64,000 nt of DNA from assembly GCA_023402275.1 (NCBI GenBank), contig JAEXCH010000009.1, positions 1 through 64,000 of the forward strand. Direction: 5' to 3'. A program made the translations under genes and the position numbers. The notes under the pieces were generated by a model that did no database searches, had not been told where the DNA came from, and saw only the letters and a program-made list of their open reading frames with translations. Numbering within the stretch: the stretch's first letter is position 1; every line of letters starts with the position of its first letter. This document shows, one piece after another, positions 36,452-47,054 of the stretch. This DNA is from Methanobacteriota archaeon. Its GTDB lineage: Archaea; Thermoplasmatota; Thermoplasmata; Methanomassiliicoccales; Methanomethylophilaceae.

Positions 36452-38302
36452 ATGTCAAGAATAATAGGAATAGATCTCGGAACGAGCAACTCGGCCGCTT
36501 CGGTGATGGAAGGCGGAAGACCCACAATGATCCCCAGTGCAGAGGGTACCAGTGTCGGCGGGAAATCCTTCCCTTCATACGTAGCATTCACAAAGGATGG
36601 TCAGTTGTTGGTAGGTGAGCCAGCCAGAAGGCAGGCGGTCACCAACCCTGACGGAACGATAAAGAACGTAAAGAGGAAGATGGGGTCCGACGAGAAGGTA
36701 ACAGCCCTCGGAAAGGAATACACTCCGCAGCAGATATCAGCGTTCATACTGCAGAAGATAAAGAAGGATGCCGAATCGTATCTGGGGGAAACGATCGATA
36801 AGGCTGTGATAACAGTTCCGGCATACTTCAATGACAATCAGAGACAAGCGACAAAGGATGCAGGCGCGATAGCCGGTCTTGATGTCGTAAGGATAATAAA
36901 CGAGCCCACAGCAGCAGCATTGGCATATGGTGTGGATAAGAGCGGGACATCCCAGAAGATAATGGTGTTCGACCTCGGAGGAGGAACATTGGATGTCACC
37001 ATAATGGACTTCAGCGACGGTGTTTTCGAAGTGATATCAACATCCGGGGATACACAACTCGGAGGATCCGATATGGACGAGGCACTCACAAAGTATGTGC
37101 TCGACCAGTTCAAGAAGGAGACGGGAGTCGATCTCTCCAAGGACAACATGGCATTCTGGAGGGTAAGGGAAGCATGCGAGAAAGCGAAGATCGAACTATC
37201 GACAACAATGCAGACCGAGATAAACCTCCCGTTCATAGCGTCCGATGATTCAGGACCCAAACACCTGATACAGACAATAACAAGAGCGAAGCTCGAGGAA
37301 CTCGTCGATCCGATAGTCCAGAGATGTAAGCAATCGATAGATCAGGCGATATCCGACTCCAAGTTCTCTGTGGATTCCATAGACAAGATCATAATGGTCG
37401 GAGGGCCCACAAGGATGCCCATAGTCCAGAATTTCGTCGAAAGCATCGTCGGACCCAAGATACAGAGAGGTATCGATCCCATGGAATGCGTCTCGATGGG
37501 AGCGGCAGTTCAGGGCGCAGTATTATCGGGAGATGTGAAGGACGTCCTTCTGCTCGATGTCACCCCTCTGTCACTGGGCATCGAGACCCTGGGAGGAGTA
37601 GCGACCGCACTCATAGAGAGGAACACCACTATCCCAACAAAGAGATCGCAGATATTCTCCACAGCAGTCGACAATCAACCATCGGTGGAGATCAATGTCG
37701 TCCAGGGAGAGAGGAAGATGGCCTCGGATAACACCTCCTTGGGAAGATTCAATCTTGAGGGTATACTCCCGGCACCCAGAGGGATGCCTCAGATCGAGGT
37801 CACATTCGATATCGACGCAAATGGAATAATCAATGTTTCCGCCAAAGATAAAGGAACAGGAAAGGAACAGAAGATAACCATAGCATCATCCAACAAACTC
37901 TCCAAGGATGAGATAGAGGACCTTGTCAAACAGGCAGAGCAGTATGCAGATGCGGACAAGAAGAAACTCGAACTCATCGAAGCAAAGAACCAAGCGGAGA
38001 CGATGATCCACTCGGTCCGCAAATCGATGGATGAGTTGGGAGAGAAGGTATCTCAGGAAGAGAGGGCTGCTGTCGAAGCGGCAACATCCGATCTCGAGAA
38101 CGCTCTGAAAGGAGATGACCCAGAAGCGATCAAATCCAAACTGGACGATCTGATGAAAGCGATGGGCCCCATAAGCCAAAGGATATACCAAGAAGCTGCA
38201 GCTGAACAACAAACACAGAATGCAGAGAATGGTGCCGAAGGACAAGAGGAGTTCGTGGACGCCGATTACAAGATCGTCGATGACGAAGATGAGAAGAAGT
38301 AA
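36452..38302 (+). CDS. dnaK: Chaperone DnaK (Hsp70)
   Basis: 616 residues, standard Hsp70 length. The ATPase domain has [59 protein letters not shown] and VGGPTRMP. The substrate-binding domain starts near [17 protein letters not shown] and carries the EINVVQGER segment. The C-terminal lid ends in [17 protein letters not shown], an EEVD-like acidic tail. The set is of bacterial origin, as in other methanogens that carry it (family knowledge). Confidence 0.97.
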   Translation: MSRIIGIDLGTSNSAASVMEGGRPTMIPSAEGTSVGGKSFPSYVAFTKDGQLLVGEPARRQAVTNPDGTIKNVKRKMGSDEKVTALGKEYTPQQISAFILQKIKKDAESYLGETIDKAVITVPAYFNDNQRQATKDAGAIAGLDVVRIINEPTAAALAYGVDKSGTSQKIMVFDLGGGTLDVTIMDFSDGVFEVISTSGDTQLGGSDMDEALTKYVLDQFKKETGVDLSKDNMAFWRVREACEKAKIELSTTMQTEINLPFIASDDSGPKHLIQTITRAKLEELVDPIVQRCKQSIDQAISDSKFSVDSIDKIIMVGGPTRMPIVQNFVESIVGPKIQRGIDPMECVSMGAAVQGAVLSGDVKDVLLLDVTPLSLGIETLGGVATALIERNTTIPTKRSQIFSTAVDNQPSVEINVVQGERKMASDNTSLGRFNLEGILPAPRGMPQIEVTFDIDANGIINVSAKDKGTGKEQKITIASSNKLSKDEIEDLVKQAEQYADADKKKLELIEAKNQAETMIHSVRKSMDELGEKVSQEERAAVEAATSDLENALKGDDPEAIKSKLDDLMKAMGPISQRIYQEAAAEQQTQNAENGAEGQEEFVDADYKIVDDEDEKK

Positions 38303-38312
38303 GGAATAAGAC

Positions 38313-39461
38313 ATGCCAAGAGACTACTACGAGATACTGGGTGTCACCAAGGACGCCACGGCGGATGAGATAAAGAGGGCTTATCGAGCTCTTGCTAAGA
38401 AATATCATCCGGATGTGGCGGAGGTCTCCAAGGAGGAGGCGGAAGCCAAGTTCAAGGAGATATCCGAGGCCTATGAGGTACTTTCCGACGAAGGTAAACG
38501 GAAAACATACGATCAATACGGCCACGCAGGTGTGAACAGCCAGTTCAGCAACGGAGGGTTCTCTTGGGATGACTTCACCCATGCCGATGATATAAGTGAT
38601 ATCTTCGGCGACATCTTCGGAAGCATGTTCGGAGGAGGATTCGGAAGACGCCAGTCGTCAAGATCCAAATCATCACCCAGACAAGGGGAATCCCTGAGAT
38701 ACGATCTGGAGATCACCCTCAAGGACGTGCTCAAAGGGAAACAGGCAGAACTCTCCATCCCCCACTCCGTCACCTGCAATGAATGCAAGGGAACCGGAGG
38801 AAAGGACGGTAAGGTGGAAACGTGTCCAACATGCAACGGTACGGGACAGGTGCAGAGAGTAAGCAGGACACCGTTCGGAAACATGGTCTCTGTGACGGAA
38901 TGTTCAACATGCAACGGATCCGGAAAGGCATTCAAGGAACGCTGCCCCAAGTGTAAGGGAGCAGGAAGACTGAACACTTCCACAAAGGTATCCGTTGATA
39001 TTCCCAAAGGAGTGGAAGAGGGAACCCGTCTCAGGGTATCCGGAGCAGGGGACGCAGGATATAACGGAGGTCCGGCAGGCGATCTCATCGTTGTCATACA
39101 CATCAAAGAGGACAAGGAGTTCCAGAGGGACGGAATGAACCTTTGGTCAGAAGTGACAACGACCTATCCGAAACTCGTTCTCGGGGGAGAGGAGGAGATC
39201 AAGACCATTGATGGTGAAACTATATCCCTGACAATACCTGCGGGAACACAGATCGGAGGTGTTCTGAGGATAACCGGTAAAGGTCTTCCAAGACTGAATC
39301 AGTCGGTCAGAGGGAACATGTTCGTTCGTGTGAGGATCGATGTTCCGAAGAAAGTGACCCCGTATGAGAAGGAACTACTGACAAAACTCGATGACCAGGC
39401 AGGAAAGAAACCCTCCTGCAAACCCAAATCCAAAGTGAGGCAGAAACTGGAAGGCCTCTGA
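38313..39461 (+). CDS. dnaJ: Chaperone DnaJ (Hsp40)
   Basis: 382 residues, type I DnaJ. The J domain contains the HPD motif (His32-Asp34). A G/F-rich linker ([16 protein letters not shown]) follows, then four CxxCxGxG zinc motifs: [36 protein letters not shown]. The C-terminal client-binding domain is complete. It stimulates DnaK ATPase and delivers clients. The downstream T-rich ATATTTTTC (about 39472-39480) may terminate the operon. Confidence 0.96.
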   Translation: MPRDYYEILGVTKDATADEIKRAYRALAKKYHPDVAEVSKEEAEAKFKEISEAYEVLSDEGKRKTYDQYGHAGVNSQFSNGGFSWDDFTHADDISDIFGDIFGSMFGGGFGRRQSSRSKSSPRQGESLRYDLEITLKDVLKGKQAELSIPHSVTCNECKGTGGKDGKVETCPTCNGTGQVQRVSRTPFGNMVSVTECSTCNGSGKAFKERCPKCKGAGRLNTSTKVSVDIPKGVEEGTRLRVSGAGDAGYNGGPAGDLIVVIHIKEDKEFQRDGMNLWSEVTTTYPKLVLGGEEEIKTIDGETISLTIPAGTQIGGVLRITGKGLPRLNQSVRGNMFVRVRIDVPKKVTPYEKELLTKLDDQAGKKPSCKPKSKVRQKLEGL

Positions 39462-39505
39462 AACCGTTTAATATTTTTCAATTTCATACATAAGGCGGAC
39501 ATTCT

Positions 39506-40438
39506 ATGATCGACACACCAATTATGTGGGGGATATTCTTTGTTATCGTCATAGTGATGTTCGCGTTGGACCTTGGAGTGTTCAACAGGGGATCCAAACA
39601 CATCTCTGTGAAAAGAGCATTGATGATGACAGGATTCTGGATATTCCTGGCACTTCTGTTCGGTCTCTTCATCTATACACAGATGGGGACAGACAAGACC
39701 ATGGAGTATCTTACCTCGTATGTCATAGAGAAGACGATGAGCATAGACAACCTGTTCGTGTTCATCGTGATATTCGGATACTTCTGTGTTCCCGATGAAT
39801 ATCAACACAAAGCATTGTTCTATGGAATAATCGGAGCGTTGGTGTTCAGAGCGATATTCATCATCGCCGGTGTCGAATTATTGGAAAGATTCGATTTCGT
39901 GATGTACATATTCGGTGCGATATTGATCTATACGGCAATAAAGACGATGATGAAGAAGGATGACGGAGAACCTAATAGCAAGCTTGCCGAAAGACTGAGC
40001 AAGAGGTTCAATGTCTGCCCTACCTATGATAAGGATAAACTGTTCACTGTTCAGAATGGCGTCAAGATGATGACACCTCTGTTCCTTTGTATAATTGTTA
40101 TAGAACTGACGGACATAATGTTCGCATTCGATTCGATACCTGCAGTACTGGCGATAACAACGGACACATTCATAGTATACACCTCGAACATATTCGCGGT
40201 GCTGGGTCTCAGATCACTGTACTTTGCACTGAAGGGAACGATGCTTCACTTGGAATACCTGAAATACGGTTTAGGAGTGATATTGGCATTCGTCGGAGTG
40301 AAGATGTTGATCTCGGAGTACTATCACGTTGATGTGATGTTCTCGCTGGCGTTCATACTGATCGTGTTGACGTTGACGATAGCGCTCTCGTTGTTAAAGA
40401 AGAGAAGGAACCAGAAGGTGATCGCCGGACCGGGATGA
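39506..40438 (+). CDS. TerC/Alx family integral membrane protein
   Basis: 310 residues with about nine transmembrane helices. TerC family features are ALDLGVFNRGSKHISVKRAL, SYVIEKTMSIDNLFVFIVIF (with the conserved acidic residues in helices), and ELTDIMFAFDSIPAVLAIT. Family members act in manganese export or metal loading of secreted proteins, and in tellurite resistance contexts; the role here is inferred only from family. Its stop is adjacent to that of the convergent GNAT gene (no gap). Confidence 0.9.
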   Translation: MIDTPIMWGIFFVIVIVMFALDLGVFNRGSKHISVKRALMMTGFWIFLALLFGLFIYTQMGTDKTMEYLTSYVIEKTMSIDNLFVFIVIFGYFCVPDEYQHKALFYGIIGALVFRAIFIIAGVELLERFDFVMYIFGAILIYTAIKTMMKKDDGEPNSKLAERLSKRFNVCPTYDKDKLFTVQNGVKMMTPLFLCIIVIELTDIMFAFDSIPAVLAITTDTFIVYTSNIFAVLGLRSLYFALKGTMLHLEYLKYGLGVILAFVGVKMLISEYYHVDVMFSLAFILIVLTLTIALSLLKKRRNQKVIAGPG

Positions 40439-41023
40439 TCATCTCATGTGCTTCATGTAAAGGACCGCTGAGCAAGAGCACGGTCTTCCGCAAACAGGAC
40501 AATCATGACCTCCGGGGGAATCCACCATCTGGTTCCAGTAACCTGGGATCTCCAACTGAGCGGTCATGCCCATCCTTCTGAGTATCCCATCGATGTTGGT
40601 GGTGCCGTCAACGCTCTTCCAGGCCATTGCACATATGATGTCAACTTCCCTGTTCTCGAATTCGTTGTAACACGCTGTTGACAGTTCTGTTCCTATTCCG
40701 TTGCCTTTCATATCGTTTCGAACAGCAACAGAATCGAACAGTCCGATCTTCTTCTTTGAAATGAGATCGTCTTTGATCGGAGAATCGGGAAGATGCAACA
40801 TTTCATCGACCTTTTCAGGACCGAATATCTGGCAGATCGCGAATCCTGCGAATTGTCTATTGTATGTAACGACCTTGCAGAAAGCGGATTGAGAATTGAT
40901 CGTTTCACGAAAATCCTCCTCAGTGAGATAATCTTCTCCAAGCTCGACTTTAGAAACATCTAAAGCATTAGGTATCTCATTGGTTGCTAGGTTCCTGTTG
41001 AAGATCAGTCTGCGGCATTTCAT
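40439..41023 (-). CDS. GNAT family N-acetyltransferase with a C-terminal cysteine cluster
   Basis: 194 residues. The acetyl-CoA-binding motif is seen in FDSVAVRNDMKGNGIGTEL (R-x-x-G-x-G/A variant). The C-terminus carries CPVCGRPCSCSAVLYM, four closely spaced cysteines that may bind zinc, an uncommon addition for a GNAT enzyme. Substrate unknown. The gene appears monocistronic and marks the left border of the AT-richer accessory region. Confidence 0.75.
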   Translation of the reverse strand: MKCRRLIFNRNLATNEIPNALDVSKVELGEDYLTEEDFRETINSQSAFCKVVTYNRQFAGFAICQIFGPEKVDEMLHLPDSPIKDDLISKKKIGLFDSVAVRNDMKGNGIGTELSTACYNEFENREVDIICAMAWKSVDGTTNIDGILRRMGMTAQLEIPGYWNQMVDSPGGHDCPVCGRPCSCSAVLYMKHMR

Positions 41024-41167
41024 ATTAATGCCCTAAATCAAACATACCTCAATTAATTTTTGTTTATTATAATCAAATAATGGCAATATATTTATTACAA
41101 CATACGAAAGCATAATTTTAAATAGAATTAGCATGAATTTTTATACTGGGTTTAACAATAATATCTC

Positions 41168-41569
41168 ATGAATGTCCCTAGTGTAGGTTCTATTCTTGAC
41201 AGCAAAGAGTTAAATGAATTATTCAAAGCTCAGCAACAAGGCGGAATTAGAGTTTCTAAGAAGAATAACTGCATTGTGTTGATTATGGATCCTAGTCAGA
41301 ATATGTATGATGATAAGTGGGAAGGAAACATATTGCATTATGTTGGATCTGGCCAGAAAGGGGATCAAGAGATGAAAGGCCCGAACAAGACACTTGCTAA
41401 CTCGAAAGAAGATGGGAAAGAAATTCACGTTTTTGAAAAACTGAGGCCAAATCAGTATTTTTATCGTGGTAGTGGAGAATTAGTATATGAACCATATAAA
41501 GAAAATCAGAATGGTAGAAATGTTCTTGTTTTTCCAATCAAAATCGAATATTCAAAGGCAATTGAATAA
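41168..41569 (+). CDS. Stand-alone SRA-like (ScoMcrA-type) DNA-modification-reader domain protein
   Basis: 133 residues, one domain only. The central segment (DKWEGNILHYVGSGQKGDQ, then GPNKTLANSKEDGKEIHVFE) matches, from memory, the SRA-like domain that precedes HNH nucleases in ScoMcrA-type modification-dependent restriction enzymes. That domain reads phosphorothioated or methylated DNA. No nuclease domain follows: the frame ends at 41569 and the next gene is on the other strand. So this could be a solo reader, a remnant of a longer gene, or part of a split enzyme. Confidence 0.55.
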   Translation: MNVPSVGSILDSKELNELFKAQQQGGIRVSKKNNCIVLIMDPSQNMYDDKWEGNILHYVGSGQKGDQEMKGPNKTLANSKEDGKEIHVFEKLRPNQYFYRGSGELVYEPYKENQNGRNVLVFPIKIEYSKAIE

Positions 41570-41598
41570 TATTGCGTATATTAATTCCAAATAATGGT

Positions 41599-42282
41599 TT
41601 ATTTATTGTTAGAAAAATTTCCTTCGTTGACATATTCTGATAATGAATTCTGTAGATCAGAAAAAGAAGCCAAAAGTTCATCCTTGAATATGGAAGCTTT
41701 ATCTCTATTTTTTTCATCACTATAGAATCTCCACAGTTCCTCATAGAACTCATCTTCGTTATTGCCTCGTAGTGGCATTTTTAAATTTTTTTCTTGTGCA
41801 TAGTTTGCTGCTGCGGAATAAAAATCATTATGTTCGTAATAACAGCACCTTTTATTTTCAATTGTTTTATTTATTTTATTTGCTTCAGCAGCTAGCTCTT
41901 TGATCCAGTCTTTAGTTTCAGATATTAATTTGAAATGAGCACTCATCTTCTTTTTTATTTTTTGTCCAATAAATGGCGAATATTTGAAATAACTGGATTC
42001 ATAAGTCCTCTCACTATTAGAATCTTCAAAAGTGACCATCCATAGTGATATCATTGGGTCTTTAGGGGAATTTGCTTTTTTTATTATATTTTCCAGAGAA
42101 TGTAAAGTATTTCTGTGAATATCATGTAAAATATTGTTAAGTTCTGATATTCCTTCTGCCTCTTTTTCTAGTGAAACAACTTCCCTCATAATCTTTTGAT
42201 TCTGCTTAGATATGATGTATGATATTGCAGAGGTTATCGCACCACCGATAACTACTCCTGCCATGGTAATTAAAAAATCCAT
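41599..42282 (-). CDS. Hypothetical membrane-anchored protein
   Basis: 227 residues. One N-terminal hydrophobic segment (MDFLITMAGVVIGGAITSAISYII) is followed by a long soluble, mainly helical and Lys/Glu/Asn-rich region. I do not recognise the family. The ATG at 42282 has GGAGA 7 bp upstream; the frame is open to a TTG at 42288. Base composition is AT-rich like the island genes to the right. Confidence 0.6.
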   Translation of the reverse strand: MDFLITMAGVVIGGAITSAISYIISKQNQKIMREVVSLEKEAEGISELNNILHDIHRNTLHSLENIIKKANSPKDPMISLWMVTFEDSNSERTYESSYFKYSPFIGQKIKKKMSAHFKLISETKDWIKELAAEANKINKTIENKRCCYYEHNDFYSAAANYAQEKNLKMPLRGNNEDEFYEELWRFYSDEKNRDKASIFKDELLASFSDLQNSLSEYVNEGNFSNNK

Positions 42283-42314
42283 GCTCAATCTCCTTATTGA
42301 TTTTTAGGAATAAG

Positions 42315-42397
42315 CGCCGAGGGAGAGATTCGAACTCTCGAGGCGATACGCCAGCGGTTTTCGAGACCGCCACCTTACCGGACTAGATTACCTCGGC
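42315..42397 (-). tRNA. tRNA-Ser (anticodon CGA)
   Basis: On the reverse strand the acceptor GCCGAGG (42397-42391) pairs with CCTCGGC (42322-42316), discriminator G at 42315. The anticodon stem GCGGT/ACCGC encloses CTCGAAA, giving CGA. A long variable arm and T loop TTCGAAT complete a class II tRNA of 83 nt. CCA is not encoded. Confidence 0.94.
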
Positions 42398-42487
42398 TTG
42401 ATTCAAGCAATTGAATCGTTCTATTTAAATTATCATTCCAATAATCAAATATCTTAATATCTGAACAACATAAGGTGTATCAATATC

Positions 42488-43813
42488 ATGTCTCAGATAA
42501 TATCAGATATCAAAAATGCAAAATCCGCAGCATTGGTACTTGCAACTCTTGACACAGAGACAAAGGACAATGCATTGAAGGCCATGGCTAAAGCTTTGGA
42601 TGTAAATAGAGGCAAGATTCTCGAATCCAATTCAGTGGACGTTAAAGCAGCCGAAGAGATGGCAGAAAAAGGAGAATTGTCTGATGCATTGGTTAAGAGA
42701 TTAAAGATCAATGACGACAAGATATCTGGAATGATCGATGGGATACATGACGTCATTAAATTAACAGATCCGGTTGGAGAAACAATCTCCACCCTAAAAC
42801 TGGACGAAGGTCTTGTTCTATATCAGATCAAATGTCCGATTGGTATGCTGGGAGTAATCTTTGAATCGCGTCCGGACGTTGTTCCGCAGATACTCTCTCT
42901 TTGCCTTAAAAGTGGTAACGGAGTGGCTTTCAAAGGCGGTTCTGAAGCTTTCAATTCCAATAAGGCATTGTTTGATATCTTGACTGAAGCTGCAGCCTCT
43001 GCAGGAGTTCCGAAAGAAGCGTTTGTTATGATGGAGACGAGGGAAGACATCAACGAGATACTTGGAATGAATAAGTACATCGATCTATTGATTCCGAGAG
43101 GTTCCAATCAATTTGTACAATATATTCAGAACAACACAAAGATTCCGGTATTAGGACATGCAGCGGGGATTTGTCACATCTATGTTGATGATGAAGCTGA
43201 TGTGGATCTGGCACTTGCAGTTACGTTGGATTCAAAGATACAGTACCCCGCTGTTTGTAACGCAGTGGAGACTCTACTGGTAAACTCGAAGATAGCAGAA
43301 AAGTTCTTGCCGAGTATGGCTAAACTGTTTGAAGAGAACAATGTTGAAATGAGAGTCGATATTAGATCAAAAGAGATCATTCCGAAAGAGATATATGTCG
43401 TTGATGCAAAGGAAGAGGATTGGGACACAGAATATAACGATCTAATAATATCGATCGCTGTAATAGATGATGTAGGTGAAGCGATAGAATTTATCAATAT
43501 TCACGGATCACACCACACAGATGCAATAATCACAAACGATGAGTCAAAACAAAAGGAGTTCGTGAGATCTGTGGATTCTGCAGATGTTTTCATAAATGCA
43601 TCCACAAGGTTTGCAGACGGCTTCAGATATGGAAAGGGTGCAGAGGTCGGTGTAAGTACCAACAAGGTCCATTCTAGAGGTCCGGTGGGCATGGAAGGCT
43701 TGACGATCTACAAGTATGTACTCGTAGGAAATGGCCAAGTTGTAAAAGACTATGTTGGAAAAGATGCAAAGAAGTATTTGCATGAGAAAGTCGATGTTAA
43801 GTATGGTCAGTGA
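42488..43813 (+). CDS. proA: Glutamate-5-semialdehyde dehydrogenase (gamma-glutamyl phosphate reductase)
   Basis: 441 residues. ProA reduces gamma-glutamyl phosphate with NADPH in proline synthesis. Aldehyde-dehydrogenase-fold motifs are visible: GMLGVIFESRPDVVPQI, KGGSEAFNSN, the LIPRGSNQFVQYIQ segment, and catalytic cysteine context QYPAVCNAVETLLV. The C-terminus has STRFADGFRYGKGAEVGVSTNK. It is followed directly by proB. proC is not in the window. Confidence 0.95.
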   Translation: MSQIISDIKNAKSAALVLATLDTETKDNALKAMAKALDVNRGKILESNSVDVKAAEEMAEKGELSDALVKRLKINDDKISGMIDGIHDVIKLTDPVGETISTLKLDEGLVLYQIKCPIGMLGVIFESRPDVVPQILSLCLKSGNGVAFKGGSEAFNSNKALFDILTEAAASAGVPKEAFVMMETREDINEILGMNKYIDLLIPRGSNQFVQYIQNNTKIPVLGHAAGICHIYVDDEADVDLALAVTLDSKIQYPAVCNAVETLLVNSKIAEKFLPSMAKLFEENNVEMRVDIRSKEIIPKEIYVVDAKEEDWDTEYNDLIISIAVIDDVGEAIEFINIHGSHHTDAIITNDESKQKEFVRSVDSADVFINASTRFADGFRYGKGAEVGVSTNKVHSRGPVGMEGLTIYKYVLVGNGQVVKDYVGKDAKKYLHEKVDVKYGQ

Positions 43814-43817
43814 AACC

Positions 43818-44939
43818 ATGAACAGAAAAGAACTCCTTGGTGAAGTTGAACGAATCGTAATAAAGGTTGGAACCACAACCATTACAAAAGGAGGTTCAAC
43901 AGCTTCAAAGGATATGATTGATTCAATCGCTAAACAAGTGAAAGAACTCAAAGATCAAGGAAAGGAGGTCCTTATTGTCACGTCCGGAGCAATAGGAATA
44001 GGTTTGAAAGCAATGAATGTTCATCCAAACCCAAATGACATCCCTATGCGTCAAGCGGCATCATCTGTTGGTCAAAGCATACTGATGCAGAAGTGGAATG
44101 AAAGTTTCCAAGAACAAGGAATCACCACCGCTCAGATACTGTTAACAATGGATGTTTATTCGGATAGAGACGGTGTTTTGAATCTGAATAATACGATCGA
44201 ATCTCTTCTTGAACATAATGTAGTTCCGATCTTCAATGAAAATGATGCAATTTCTGTGAAAGAGATTGGAGCAGTCTTTGGAGACAATGACACTCTTTCC
44301 GCAATGATTGCTAGCAGAACAGATGCAGATCTTCTTATAATCCTGTCCGATGTTGATGGACTTTATGATAAAAATCCGAATATTTACAAAGATGCCAAAA
44401 TCATTCCGGTTGTTGGTGACATAACGTCTGAGATCGAAAATATGGCTGGAGATCCGGTAACAAATTCCGGAACTGGTGGAATGAAGACAAAGATACGTGC
44501 AGCAGAGATTTGTAAAGATGCGGGTTGCAGGATGATCATTGCTTCCAATGAAGTTGAAGATGTAATTTCTAAAACTGTAATTGGTGAAGGTATTGGAACT
44601 ATATTCACCGCAGACACACAAATATCAAAGAAAAGAAGGTGGTTAAAGTCTGCAAAAGCATATGGTTCTATTACTGTGGATGAAGGCGCAAAAAATGCTC
44701 TCAAAAACCATCAGTCGCTTCTTCCGGTTGGAATAATTGGGATATCTGGACATTTTTCTAAGGGAGATGTCGTAGATATAATATTTGATGGGAGTGTTTT
44801 TGCTAAAGGAATGTCCAACTATAGCTCTGAAGAGGTTATTAAGATAATTGGACTCCATAGTTCAAAAATAAGTGAAATATTAGGAAAAAGTGCAAGAAAA
44901 GATATCATCGATAGTCAAAATATTGTAACAACAATCTAA
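43818..44939 (+). CDS. proB: Glutamate 5-kinase
   Basis: 373 residues from ATG 43818. The amino-acid kinase domain has VIKVGTTTITKGG, LIVTSGAIGIG, NENDAISV, FGDNDTLSAMIA and LLIILSDVDGLYDKNP. A C-terminal PUA domain (about residues 280-350, VDEGAKNALKNHQSLLPVGI) follows, as in full-length ProB. It phosphorylates glutamate as the first step of proline synthesis. An ATG at 43803 overlapping the end of proA is an alternative start. AT-richer than core genes. Confidence 0.94.
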   Translation: MNRKELLGEVERIVIKVGTTTITKGGSTASKDMIDSIAKQVKELKDQGKEVLIVTSGAIGIGLKAMNVHPNPNDIPMRQAASSVGQSILMQKWNESFQEQGITTAQILLTMDVYSDRDGVLNLNNTIESLLEHNVVPIFNENDAISVKEIGAVFGDNDTLSAMIASRTDADLLIILSDVDGLYDKNPNIYKDAKIIPVVGDITSEIENMAGDPVTNSGTGGMKTKIRAAEICKDAGCRMIIASNEVEDVISKTVIGEGIGTIFTADTQISKKRRWLKSAKAYGSITVDEGAKNALKNHQSLLPVGIIGISGHFSKGDVVDIIFDGSVFAKGMSNYSSEEVIKIIGLHSSKISEILGKSARKDIIDSQNIVTTI

Positions 44940-44947
44940 ATGGAGAT

Positions 44948-46207
44948 TTATTCGATTATTGAAAGTATCCATCTGATCCATCCTGATACTGTACCTGCTC
45001 TTCTCTCTGGAGTATTACTTTTTTCAGTATCTGCAAAATAATATCTTCTTATTAAAGATGTAATTTCCTCCTTTTGTGGTATCTCTCCTGATATGATAGT
45101 TTTTTTCAATACTTCATTGAAAACTTTGTCGCTAATTATTAGTTTTATTAAATCGAGATGTTTCTCTCTGTAAGACTTATTTTGAATATCTTTACCTTTC
45201 TCTGAAAGTACATAGATCCTATTTTTTATTTCGATCAATCCTAAAAACTTTGCTGCCGCTGAATAGTATGCTGATTGCCTAACAGCAAAATTAAAATGTT
45301 CTGCTGCATCTTTGCTGGATGCATGCGGGGTCGAGGCTACATAGTCCATCAGGTCAACTATTTTTTCAAAACTATCTGCTTGTGGAAATTGACATTGTTT
45401 GTTGACTGTAGGCGATACAGAATCTAGAAGTTTTGTTAAAGTTTCAATAGTAATAGGCTCGTCATTTGTAATTATGTACTTCTTTGATTTTATGATCTCT
45501 ATTGAATTTATATTATTTGGATCCTTAAAAGAATATATGAAAACATGGAATGTAGAGTCACTGTATACTATGAATACGGGAGTAATTTCTTTCGCTACAC
45601 GGTCTGACCACAATCTAAATGGATAGTATAGCTGTTTTAGATTAACATCGTTAACAAATCTGTTTTTCGCTTCTACAAGAAATATTTCATCATCTGATTC
45701 AAAGCCGGCATCTATCTCGATCTGAGCTTTGTTTATATGTATTGTTTGGATTTTTTCATCGCTTCCGTTAATATTGAATATAAAGGGTATTGTGCCTGTT
45801 CTTCCGCTAATGGTGAAATATAGTTCATCAATTTCGAAAGCATCGCGTAGTATTTCTTTGTTGAATGCAAAAAGTAATGCAGAAGACTCGTTGTTAATAT
45901 AAATTGGATTTAGAGTCTCAAGTGATGAAGAAGATATTCTTTCTATATTTTCTGTTTTATAATCTAATGATAGATACAGTTCAAAGGGCCCGATCATATA
46001 CTCTGTTCTTGATATTGATAAAATGGATAGGCCGTTAGTCTTAAAAATATCCGGTAAGCTTGATCTTTCGTCGAAATATGCCATTAATCTCGGTTCAGCA
46101 AATTCTCTAATCTGATCTGAAGTGATTTTGTAGAATCCTTTGTTTTTCACTTCTTCTAAGATGTTATATCTTTCAAAAAGTGTTTTCCATTGAGTGTTTA
46201 TATTCAT
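44948..46207 (-). CDS. Type II restriction endonuclease, PD-(D/E)xK type
   Basis: 419 residues. The candidate catalytic core is IEIDAGFESDDEIFLVEAKNRF, with Asp166, Glu179 and Lys181 (D-x12-ExK). The C-terminal half looks like a winged-helix DNA-binding region (SSKDAAEHFNFAVRQSAYYSAAAKFLGLIE). It overlaps the 3' end of the Dam-type methylase by 35 bp and is its natural partner nuclease. The recognition site is probably the one protected by that methylase. AT-rich, accessory gene. Confidence 0.72.
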   Translation of the reverse strand: MNINTQWKTLFERYNILEEVKNKGFYKITSDQIREFAEPRLMAYFDERSSLPDIFKTNGLSILSISRTEYMIGPFELYLSLDYKTENIERISSSSLETLNPIYINNESSALLFAFNKEILRDAFEIDELYFTISGRTGTIPFIFNINGSDEKIQTIHINKAQIEIDAGFESDDEIFLVEAKNRFVNDVNLKQLYYPFRLWSDRVAKEITPVFIVYSDSTFHVFIYSFKDPNNINSIEIIKSKKYIITNDEPITIETLTKLLDSVSPTVNKQCQFPQADSFEKIVDLMDYVASTPHASSKDAAEHFNFAVRQSAYYSAAAKFLGLIEIKNRIYVLSEKGKDIQNKSYREKHLDLIKLIISDKVFNEVLKKTIISGEIPQKEEITSLIRRYYFADTEKSNTPERRAGTVSGWIRWILSIIE

Positions 46208-47054
46208 TTTTATCCCAGTTCATAATCAATACTTCATCTACTGAGCCACGGTTATTTGAGTTTGAATTTATAGGTCGATTCGCTTGTACAACAAGTATAT
46301 CAAAACCAGCATATAATTTTTTAATATATTCTGTTGATGAATTGCTCTGCATACACAAAACTCCTTTGCTCGTCAACTTTTCATAAACCTCGAATAGTCT
46401 CTCTTGTTCACTTTCATTAAATCCTCCCGATTGGTAGCCGGTAAAGTTGGATTTATCGGGGCTGTGGTAGGGCGGATCGAAATAAACGAAATCACCTTTT
46501 TTAGCGCCAAGAGTAGATTGTTCAAAATCTTCGCTTACAATTCTAATGTTATTCTCTTGTTTATTCAAGTACCCACTGACAGCACGAATCACTGGCTCAT
46601 TAACTATTGCAGGTGAGTCATAATTTCCAAACGGTGTATTAAAAAGTCCCTGAGCATTCACTCTGTATAATCCGTTATAGCACGTCTTATTCAGGTAAAT
46701 GAATCTAGCAGCTTTTTCTATGTTCGTTTTGTTAGCATATGTTTCATCACGATCTTGCTTCCGAATTTCGTAAAAGCTTTTGCTATTATTTTTCGTTTCA
46801 AATTCTTTTAAAAGCAAAATCAATTCATCTATGTCATTTTTTATTGTTGTGTACGTGTTTATCAGTTCGGTATTAGCATCACTAATCACTGCATTTTTAG
46901 GTTGTAAATCAAAAAATACAGCCCCTGCACCCACAAACGGTTCATAGTAGTGCCCAAATTCTTTAGGAATATTTTTTCTTATATCGGGGAGTAATTGACG
47001 CTTGCCGCCTGCCCATTTTAGATATGGTCGAATAAGTGGGTTTTTGGCTCTCAT
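46173..47054 (-). CDS. DNA adenine methylase, Dam/DpnM type (N6-adenine)
   Basis: 293 residues. Alpha-class Dam family order: YLKWAGGKRQLLPDI (residues 11-25), AdoMet motif FVGAGAVFFDL (40-50), LNKTCYNGLYRVN, catalytic DPPY in FVYFDPPYHSP (193-196). Dam/DpnM family members methylate adenine in GATC; the exact site here is inferred. It lies between a second methylase upstream and the nuclease gene downstream, the gene content of a DpnII-type restriction-modification system. Confidence 0.9.
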   Translation of the reverse strand: MRAKNPLIRPYLKWAGGKRQLLPDIRKNIPKEFGHYYEPFVGAGAVFFDLQPKNAVISDANTELINTYTTIKNDIDELILLLKEFETKNNSKSFYEIRKQDRDETYANKTNIEKAARFIYLNKTCYNGLYRVNAQGLFNTPFGNYDSPAIVNEPVIRAVSGYLNKQENNIRIVSEDFEQSTLGAKKGDFVYFDPPYHSPDKSNFTGYQSGGFNESEQERLFEVYEKLTSKGVLCMQSNSSTEYIKKLYAGFDILVVQANRPINSNSNNRGSVDEVLIMNWDKNEYKHSMENTF

